Shown: positions 7,043-12,108 of the stretch, piece by piece
Numbering within the stretch: position 1 is the first letter of the stretch
Layout of the letters: each line of letters starts with the position of its first letter
Assembly: GCA_026996635.1 (NCBI GenBank)
Contig: JALWKH010000299.1
Span: 1-12,108 of the forward strand
Direction: 5' to 3'
Source of the DNA: Bacteroidales bacterium
GTDB taxonomy: Bacteria; Bacteroidota; Bacteroidia; Bacteroidales; JALTDM01
DNA length: 12,108 nt
The notes under the pieces: generated by a model
What the model was told of the DNA's origin: nothing
The model's input: only the letters and a program-made list of their open reading frames with translations
Databases searched by the model: none
Translations under genes and position numbers: made by a program

Positions 7043-7918
7043 TTAGTCAACCATTATTACAAGGTATTTCGAAACGCTCCAGAATTTATCCGGATCTTTT
7101 ATTACGAGTTTTTCAATAAGTTTGCCGTCATCGTTTTTTACAAATTCATAAGATCCTGCCGGGTGACTGGTTACAAGTTCCGCTTTTTTTGATGCAATTG
7201 GAATTTCTTTTACATCTCTTATGTCGATAGTGGTAAAATAGTTTTTGTTAAAATCTTCACGGAGTTTTGATATGCGTCCTATACCTACAAAACCGCCTGT
7301 ACGAGTTATAACTCCGTTTTCCAACAATTCTTTTTTATTCCCGATAACATAATAAGCGGTATGAAGTTCTGTATCTTGCTTATTTATTGTTTCGTCTTTC
7401 TTCACATTTTCAATGGATAGTGAATCAACATTGTGTTCCAAGGCGGTAATTTGAATATTCATATTTTCCAATTTGGTTTTCAATGCTGCTATTTCCGTGT
7501 CTTTTGCTGCAAGTTGTTCTTCTAATTTGGCAATAGTTTTTTTCAGCGATTTTATTTTCAGACCTGCACCTCTAAGCCTTTTTTCCAATTTTCTCAGCTT
7601 TTCTTTGTTTTCTTGCAAAAGGTTGTAAATAGTTTGAATGTCTTTGTTTATTTGTTCTTTAGCTTCGGGGGAATTTTCGGCATTGGTAGATGATATGTCT
7701 ATAATGTGTTCTTTTTCTTTAATTGTTTTCAAGTTCTCTTGAATGTCGGTAAAGGCACTGAAAAATTCATCTACAATACTGTCTCTTTCATTAAGAGCTT
7801 GCAACAAGCTGTCTTGTTTTTGTTGCATTTGTTTCAGTTCTTCTTCGTGGTTGTTGCAAGATGCCATAAAAAGCACTGCAATAAACGGAACCGCTAATTT
7901 TAAAATGTTTACTTTCAT
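7043..7918 (-). CDS. Coiled-coil lipoprotein, possible Cbp1-type surface adhesin family
   Basis: With start 7918 this is a 291-residue lipoprotein. The signal peptide MKVNILKLAVPFIAVLFMASC has a lipobox LFMASC, so Cys21 would be acylated. No Asp follows the Cys; NNHEEE does, and the final membrane is not certain. Residues about 22-185 are a long heptad-rich coiled coil (for example KIKSLKKTIAKLEEQLAAKDTEIAALKTKLENM). A compact C-terminal domain follows (187-291): TAYYVIGNKKELLENGVITRTGGFVGIGR, then FTTIDIRDVKEIPI, ELVTSHPAGSYEFV and FWSVSKYLVIMVD. I recall this domain pattern from Bacteroidota lipoproteins named after the collagen-binding adhesin Cbp1, but binding cannot be inferred here. An in-frame ATG at 7963 exists, but the promoter -7 element lies between it and 7918, and only the later start begins with a proper signal peptide. 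It has its own promoter and terminator and is probably monocistronic. Confidence 0.75.
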   Translation of the reverse strand: MKVNILKLAVPFIAVLFMASCNNHEEELKQMQQKQDSLLQALNERDSIVDEFFSAFTDIQENLKTIKEKEHIIDISSTNAENSPEAKEQINKDIQTIYNLLQENKEKLRKLEKRLRGAGLKIKSLKKTIAKLEEQLAAKDTEIAALKTKLENMNIQITALEHNVDSLSIENVKKDETINKQDTELHTAYYVIGNKKELLENGVITRTGGFVGIGRISKLREDFNKNYFTTIDIRDVKEIPIASKKAELVTSHPAGSYEFVKNDDGKLIEKLVIKDPDKFWSVSKYLVIMVD

Positions 7919-7940
7919 AATGTTTAATTTTTTGAGTGTG

Positions 7941-7948
7941 CAAATGTA
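7941..7948 (-). promoter_or_regulatory. -7 promoter element of the lipoprotein gene
   Basis: On the minus strand TACATTTG matches TAnnTTTG exactly and ends 22 bases before the ATG at 7918. It lies inside the in-frame extension that starts at 7963, which would place that earlier ATG upstream of the transcription start. No clear -33 TTTG is visible. Confidence 0.65.
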
Positions 7949-7979
7949 TTTTAATTTTTTCATTTAATAGGTTATTCTT

Positions 7980-10028
7980 CTAATCCGGATATTTTACTCT
8001 AGTGTGATAAATGTTTTGCAATTTAACTTTTAACAGAGCCTTTGCCGTAGAAATATCTTGCAGAGTTAATGTGCTGTCGTCAAATTGTCCGTTTTTAAAT
8101 TGATTATCAATTATTTTGTCAACCAACTTGCCGATTGTTTCAGGAGTATATTCGTCTAACGAACGGGATGCTGCTTCTATTGCATCACACATCATCAGAA
8201 TTGCAGTTTCTTTGCTGAAAGGTTTCGGGCCGGGATACCTGAATAGTTCTTCTTTTATTTCTTTGTCAGGATTTTCTTGTTGGTATTTTCTGTAAAAATA
8301 TTCTACCCTGCTTGTTCCGTGGTGTGTTTTTATAAAATCTATTATTTGATTGGGTAATTTATGTTTTTTTGCCAGTTCCACACCTTTTGTAACGTGTCCG
8401 ACAATTATCGATGCACTTTGCAAAGGAGATAGTTTTTCGTGGGGATTAAATTTTCCGTGTTGGTTTTCCGTGAAGTAATCGGGGTTGTACAGTTTACCTA
8501 TATCGTGATAAAATGCACCTGTTTTTACCAACAAAGCATTTGCACCGATTTTGGTTGCCACTTCGTAAGCCAAGTTGGCTACTTGAATGGAATGCTGGAA
8601 AGTTCCCGGAGCTTCTTCCGACAATTGCCTGAGTAAAGGTTTGTTTGTATTTGACAATTCGACCAGAGAAATGTCCGAAAGCAATCCGAATGTTCTTTCA
8701 ATTACGTAAATTAAGCTGTATGACAAAAGTAAAAAGATTGAATTAACGGCAAAGTATGCATATCTCATAAAATCAATGTCAAATAAAGAGTTGCCGCGGA
8801 TAAGGTTAAAAGCGGTAAACAAAAACGAATATACCAAGAAAGCGTATAAAGATGCCCTTATAAAATGAGACCTGCTTACAAAGTTTCTCATTGCAAAAAC
8901 AACAATGATGCCGGCTGACAGGTTGTAAAACAAAAATTCATAAGGATGTGGTGCTAAAATACTGAGCAGTAATAAAATGGAAGTATTGGACAAAATAGCG
9001 GTTTCTTCGTCGTAAAAAGCCCTGAAAATAATCGGGATAAGGGTAAACGGAATCAGGTATATACTGTCTTGAGAGTATTTTACAGCCAAAAATGTAAATG
9101 CACCGAACAATAAAATCATAAGCAGTGAGAGAATGTGCGGAACAAAAGCTTGGTTGCGAAAGCGGAATTCTATAAAAATAAAATTTATCAACAGAGCTAT
9201 GACCAACATAATAGCGTAACCGCCCAGAACACGATTAATGTGGTGGGATATTACTTTGCTTTCATATTCTTTTTTCAGTGAATTTAAAATTTGCAACTTA
9301 TGTTCGTTGACAAGTTCACCTTTGGCTATTATTAATTCACCTTTTTGCACCATTCCTGTTGTTGATGACACTGTGGAAAGAAGGTTATTCAGCTCTTTTT
9401 CTGTCATAGTAGCGTTGTAAAACACATCGGGAACAATGTATCTTTCTATATTCAGTTCATTTATAAGCCTGTTTTTTCCAGTGATGTCCGATTTATTTAC
9501 AAATTCTTTAATTTTTTCTTTACAAATTTTTGAAGCTGACTTCGGAGTAAGAAGTTTTGAAACAGGTAGTTTCCGCAAGTATGCACCCGAAATAAAAGTT
9601 ACCGTATCTTTTCCGATTTTCTTTTTGTCGTGTTCAGATATTATTCCGGGATTATAAACACTGTCTATCAAGTGTGAAGTGAAGTCGTAAAACTCAATCA
9701 GGAACTTTTTGGCTTTTTCATCATTATTTCCCGCAAAAAAATTGTTAGTTGCAGATGTAATTTTATCTAAGACTTGTTTTTCAACTCCTTGTTTTTTTTC
9801 TACATACGGAAAAAAATGTGAAGTTAAAGAGTCTTTTTCTGCCTTTATTTGGCCTTCTGTTTTGTAGATGGGAAAGTCAAACGGAGCTATAAGATTTTCG
9901 TATTGCCAAGGTTTATTCTTTTGGAAATAGTAGCCCAGTTTGTGTTGAAGCGGGAAAAGGTACAAGATAGTTGCCAGTACAATCAAATAAAGTCCTGCTG
10001 TAATGATATATTGTGAAGTTTTTTTCAT
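7980..10028 (-). CDS. pgpH: 7TM-HD (PgpH-type) phosphodiesterase, probable c-di-AMP hydrolase
   Basis: A 682-residue membrane enzyme. An N-terminal TM (about 8-26) is followed by an extracytoplasmic 7TMR-HDED sensor region (about 27-265). Seven membrane helices follow (about 267-445), then a cytoplasmic HD domain (about 470-660). The HD metal ligands are all present: His479 in GTFQHS, His508-Asp509 in FYHDIGK, His545 in VGHVTKG, His569-His570 in KTHHGT and Asp615 in MMCDAIEA. Their spacing closely follows that of Listeria PgpH, which hydrolyses c-di-AMP to pApA. The enzyme therefore probably controls c-di-AMP, which governs turgor, potassium and cell-wall homeostasis. It lies 43 bp downstream of ftsE and probably shares its transcript. 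The ATG at 10028 begins a typical signal anchor. A ten-codon ORF (10057-10025) overlaps its start. Family certain; nucleotide specificity is from homology. Confidence 0.92.
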   Translation of the reverse strand: MKKTSQYIITAGLYLIVLATILYLFPLQHKLGYYFQKNKPWQYENLIAPFDFPIYKTEGQIKAEKDSLTSHFFPYVEKKQGVEKQVLDKITSATNNFFAGNNDEKAKKFLIEFYDFTSHLIDSVYNPGIISEHDKKKIGKDTVTFISGAYLRKLPVSKLLTPKSASKICKEKIKEFVNKSDITGKNRLINELNIERYIVPDVFYNATMTEKELNNLLSTVSSTTGMVQKGELIIAKGELVNEHKLQILNSLKKEYESKVISHHINRVLGGYAIMLVIALLINFIFIEFRFRNQAFVPHILSLLMILLFGAFTFLAVKYSQDSIYLIPFTLIPIIFRAFYDEETAILSNTSILLLLSILAPHPYEFLFYNLSAGIIVVFAMRNFVSRSHFIRASLYAFLVYSFLFTAFNLIRGNSLFDIDFMRYAYFAVNSIFLLLSYSLIYVIERTFGLLSDISLVELSNTNKPLLRQLSEEAPGTFQHSIQVANLAYEVATKIGANALLVKTGAFYHDIGKLYNPDYFTENQHGKFNPHEKLSPLQSASIIVGHVTKGVELAKKHKLPNQIIDFIKTHHGTSRVEYFYRKYQQENPDKEIKEELFRYPGPKPFSKETAILMMCDAIEAASRSLDEYTPETIGKLVDKIIDNQFKNGQFDDSTLTLQDISTAKALLKVKLQNIYHTRVKYPD

Positions 10029-10057
10029 TTTCCTGCTTTGTTATTCGGCAAATCCAT
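10025..10057 (-). other. Possible ten-codon leader ORF overlapping the pgpH start
   Basis: On the minus strand an ATG at 10057 opens MDLPNNKAGK and ends in a TGA that overlaps the pgpH ATG (ATGA). It starts 15 bases after the ftsE stop. Such an arrangement could couple translation across the ftsE-pgpH gap. It may equally be chance in a 43-bp spacer, and no conservation can be judged here. Confidence 0.2.
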
Positions 10058-10071
10058 TTTGAGAATTTCGG

Positions 10072-10746
10072 TTAATTAACTTTTTCAATACTGTTGTTTT
10101 CAAATTTGTAAGTAGTTGCAGGATGTTGTTTTATCAGGTCATAATCGTGTGTTGCTACAATAACCGCCGCATTTCCCGTATTTTGAATTTCTTTAAGAAT
10201 GGATAAAATCTCCGATGAAGTTTCAGGGTCAAGATTTCCTGTAGGTTCGTCAGCTATTATCAATTCGGGCTCGTTAAGTAATGATCTGGCAATTGCAATT
10301 CTTTGTTGCTCACCGCCTGACAACTGGTGCGGCATAGAATATATCTTGTCTATAAGTCCTACTTTATCCAAAACTTTTTCTATTTGTGCATTTATTTCGT
10401 TTTTCTTTTTCCAACCTGTGGCTTTCAGGACAAAAAACAGGTTGTCGTAAACACTCCTGTCACTTAACAGCTGAAAATCTTGGAAAATTATCCCGAGTTT
10501 TTTTCTTAATGCTGCTATTTGCCGGTGTTTAATATTTTTCAAATCAAAACCGCACACCACTGCATTACCGTATTCCAAAGGCAGTTCCGCATACATCAAT
10601 TTCAAAAGAGAAGATTTTCCGCTGCCGACTTTCCCTATGAAATAAACAAAGTCTCCTTTGTTTACTTCCAGCGATACATCTTTGAGTATAAGTTTTTTCT
10701 TGATAAAAATATCTACATTTTCCAGCTTTACGAGTTGAGATTCCAT
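10072..10746 (-). CDS. ftsE: Cell-division ABC transporter ATPase FtsE
   Basis: With start 10746 this is a 224-residue cytoplasmic ABC ATPase. Walker A is GKVGSGKSS (38-46), the Q-loop is FQDFQLL (Gln89), the signature is LSGGEQQRIAIARSL (142-156), Walker B with catalytic Glu is LIIADEP (Glu167), and the D-loop GNLD and switch His200 (ATHD) follow. Length, the 'F.VGPSGAGKS'-like region and the C-terminal KQHP..TYKFENN tail fit FtsE. FtsE works with the membrane protein FtsX to activate peptidoglycan hydrolases at division. No ftsX is adjacent here, which limits the certainty over related ABC ATPases such as LolD. An in-frame ATG at 10794 would start upstream of the -7 promoter element (10772-10779) and adds a Phe/Cys-rich stretch foreign to the family. 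pgpH follows directly. Confidence 0.85.
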   Translation of the reverse strand: MESQLVKLENVDIFIKKKLILKDVSLEVNKGDFVYFIGKVGSGKSSLLKLMYAELPLEYGNAVVCGFDLKNIKHRQIAALRKKLGIIFQDFQLLSDRSVYDNLFFVLKATGWKKKNEINAQIEKVLDKVGLIDKIYSMPHQLSGGEQQRIAIARSLLNEPELIIADEPTGNLDPETSSEILSILKEIQNTGNAAVIVATHDYDLIKQHPATTYKFENNSIEKVN

Positions 10747-10771
10747 AATTTCGGCAATAAGTTTGTTGAAA

Positions 10772-10779
10772 CAAAAATA
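10772..10779 (-). promoter_or_regulatory. -7 promoter element of ftsE
   Basis: On the minus strand TATTTTTG matches TAnnTTTG and lies 25 bases before the ATG at 10746. It sits within the 109-bp gap shared with the divergent TPR gene. It excludes the longer in-frame start at 10794 if it is the real promoter. No convincing -33 TTTG is seen. Confidence 0.55.
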
Positions 10780-10804
10780 CAAGAAATTTGACATTTTTAT
10801 GTAA

Positions 10805-10837
10805 TTTGCAGGAATAACTTAAAAATCGTTACTTTTG
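10805..10837 (+). promoter_or_regulatory. Promoter of the TPR sensor gene
   Basis: TACTTTTG at 10830-10837 matches TAnnTTTG, and TTTG at 10805-10808 lies 21 bases upstream, the best-spaced -33/-7 pair in the window. The ATG at 10856 follows with a leader of roughly 10 to 15 bases. It is divergent from the ftsE promoter, 51 bp away (nearest edges of the two -7 elements). Confidence 0.7.
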
Positions 10838-10855
10838 CATTGTCAATCTTCCGGA

Positions 10856-12108
10856 ATGGTAAAAAAAACTTTCGTCATATTATCCTTTGTAATCCTTGCA
10901 ATAACTTCCCACGCAGGCATCGGTTATTTAGATTCTTTGGTTTCAAACAAAACCGACACCGAAAAAATAGTTTTGCTTAATGATTTTATTCAAAAGTCCG
11001 ACTCACTTCCGCAAGTAATGGAAGCAAAGCAAATGCTGGCCACTCTTTACCGGAAAACGGGCAACTTAAACAAATGGTATGAAACTTACATTAGCCTTGC
11101 GGATGACTACAAAAAAATCGACTTTTTCAAAGTAATAAAAACACTTAAATACCTTGAAAAGGAATTAACCGCAACTATCCGTAACGACACTTTGCTTGCA
11201 GCTCTGTACAAAAAAATGGGAAGGACTTATGAAGAAAAAAATGATTATGAAAAAGCGGGACAATATTACCTGAAAGCATTGAAGACTTACCGGAAAATAA
11301 ATGACAAAAAGGGTATAGCTTCATCTTTGAACAGCTTGGGTCTTATTTATTACTATCAAGGTAATTACGATTTGGCTTTGAAAAATTTTAATCAAGCTTT
11401 GCCTTTGGTTGAAGAAATGAAATTTGATTACGGTATTGCAAGTATTTTGAGTAATATCGGAATAATTTACTTATACCAAGACAAATTGGATAGTGCGGAA
11501 AATATTTATTTGAAAGTTCTTGAACTTGACAAAAAGCTGAATGACAAGTATGAAATGTCCCAAACCTACAATAATTTGGCATTGATATATCAAAAGAAAA
11601 AAAACAGGAACAAAGCGGCATTTTATTTTAAAAAAATTGATGATATTAAAAAAGAAATAGGCGATAAAGCGGGACAAGCGTCAATATATACAAACCTGGC
11701 AACCCTGTTTATCGAAAAAGGTGATTACGAAGCTGCTTTGAGATATTTAAACCGTGCCGAACGTATTGCAAAAAAAATTGACTCCCGTGAGTTTTTGAAG
11801 AATATCTACAACAATTATGCAACGGTTTACGAAAAATTAGGTGATTTCAAAAATGCTTACTTCTATGAAGAAAAGTATGTAGAGCTAAAAGACAGCTTGA
11901 TAACGGAAGAAATGCAAAAGCAACTTTTGACGCTTCAAACCAAATATGAAACGCAGCAGAAAGAGCAGGAAATCAAAATGCAGAAAATAAAACTTGCAAA
12001 AGTCGAAGCTGAAAACAAGCAAAAAGCTCTAAAGCTGGAAAAAGAACGCCTGCTACGAATAGTTTTATCCGTAGGATTTTTATTGTTGGTTATCGGTATA
12101 TTATTTAT
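10856..12108 (+). CDS. Exported TPR protein with coiled coil and TM helix, 3'-truncated (probable sensor)
   Basis: The open frame starts at ATG 10856 and continues past the window edge, giving 417 visible residues. A signal peptide (MVKKTFVILSFVILAITSHA) is followed by about six tetratricopeptide repeats spanning roughly 70-345, such as LAALYKKMGRTYEEKNDYEKAGQYYLKAL (114-142), SSLNSLGLIYYYQGNYDLALKNFNQAL (156-182) and ASIYTNLATLFIEKGDYEAALRYLNRA (275-301). A charged coiled coil (about 350-400) leads into a membrane helix RIVLSVGFLLLVIGILF (401-417). This order is characteristic of Bacteroidota sensors in which periplasmic TPRs are followed by a TM helix and a cytoplasmic output module. That output is most often a histidine kinase, sometimes a LuxR-type HTH or another signalling domain. 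The output lies beyond the window, so only the sensor half is certain. The ATG is supported by the well-formed promoter and signal peptide. Confidence 0.85.
   Translation, partial: MVKKTFVILSFVILAITSHAGIGYLDSLVSNKTDTEKIVLLNDFIQKSDSLPQVMEAKQMLATLYRKTGNLNKWYETYISLADDYKKIDFFKVIKTLKYLEKELTATIRNDTLLAALYKKMGRTYEEKNDYEKAGQYYLKALKTYRKINDKKGIASSLNSLGLIYYYQGNYDLALKNFNQALPLVEEMKFDYGIASILSNIGIIYLYQDKLDSAENIYLKVLELDKKLNDKYEMSQTYNNLALIYQKKKNRNKAAFYFKKIDDIKKEIGDKAGQASIYTNLATLFIEKGDYEAALRYLNRAERIAKKIDSREFLKNIYNNYATVYEKLGDFKNAYFYEEKYVELKDSLITEEMQKQLLTLQTKYETQQKEQEIKMQKIKLAKVEAENKQKALKLEKERLLRIVLSVGFLLLVIGILF

Noticed and set aside
10022..10034. AGGA as a Shine-Dalgarno site for pgpH
   Set aside because: Only two bases separate it from the ATG, too close for normal use, and most genes here lack such sites.

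Overview
The window looks like ordinary chromosome from a member of the Bacteroidota (Bacteroidetes). It is AT-rich. Several genes are preceded by the phylum-specific -7 element TAnnTTTG (338-345, 1571-1578, 7941-7948 minus, 10772-10779 minus, 10830-10837). Purine-rich Shine-Dalgarno sites are mostly absent. The gene types also fit the phylum: a 7TM-HD phosphodiesterase, a stand-alone FtsE, a coiled-coil lipoprotein, a TPR-coiled-coil-TM sensor and a PagL-like barrel. I cannot place it to genus.

Layout. The left edge carries the 3' part of rpmA (ribosomal protein L27) and a clear intrinsic terminator. Two plus-strand genes follow, each with its own promoter: an AI-2E/PerM-family membrane transporter (371-1483) and a PagL-like outer-membrane acyloxyacyl hydrolase homologue (1609-2787). 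From 2815 to 10746 every gene is on the minus strand. Read in the direction of transcription these are ftsE, pgpH-like 7TM-HD phosphodiesterase, a coiled-coil lipoprotein, a hairpin terminator, a beta-barrel-like exported protein, a multi-spanning GT-C-like membrane protein, a GT2 polyisoprenyl-phosphate-type glycosyltransferase and a WYL transcription regulator. At the right edge a divergent plus-strand gene starts at 10856 and encodes an exported TPR sensor that runs off the window.

How the genes may work together. Most of the window concerns the cell envelope. ftsE and pgpH are 43 bp apart and probably co-transcribed. The lipoprotein has its own promoter and terminator. The barrel, GT-C-like and GT2 genes are physically fused into one translation unit: a TAA stop directly abuts an ATG, and the next pair overlaps by 11 bp. 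This suggests one surface-glycan modification route in which GT2 charges a lipid carrier, the GT-C-like protein transfers outside the membrane, and an outer-membrane partner assists. The WYL regulator has a CGACA-N5-TGTCG inverted repeat upstream that could be an autoregulatory operator.

Three gene starts were shortened on sequence grounds: ftsE to 10746, the lipoprotein to 7918 and GT2 to 4740. I saw no tRNA, rRNA, CRISPR array, insertion sequence, phage gene or long repeat, and no non-coding stretch over 125 bp. No clear-cut undescribed system is visible. The most promising leads are the barrel/GT-C/GT2 unit, the PagL-like protein lacking the usual acidic triad residue, and the WYL operator candidate.
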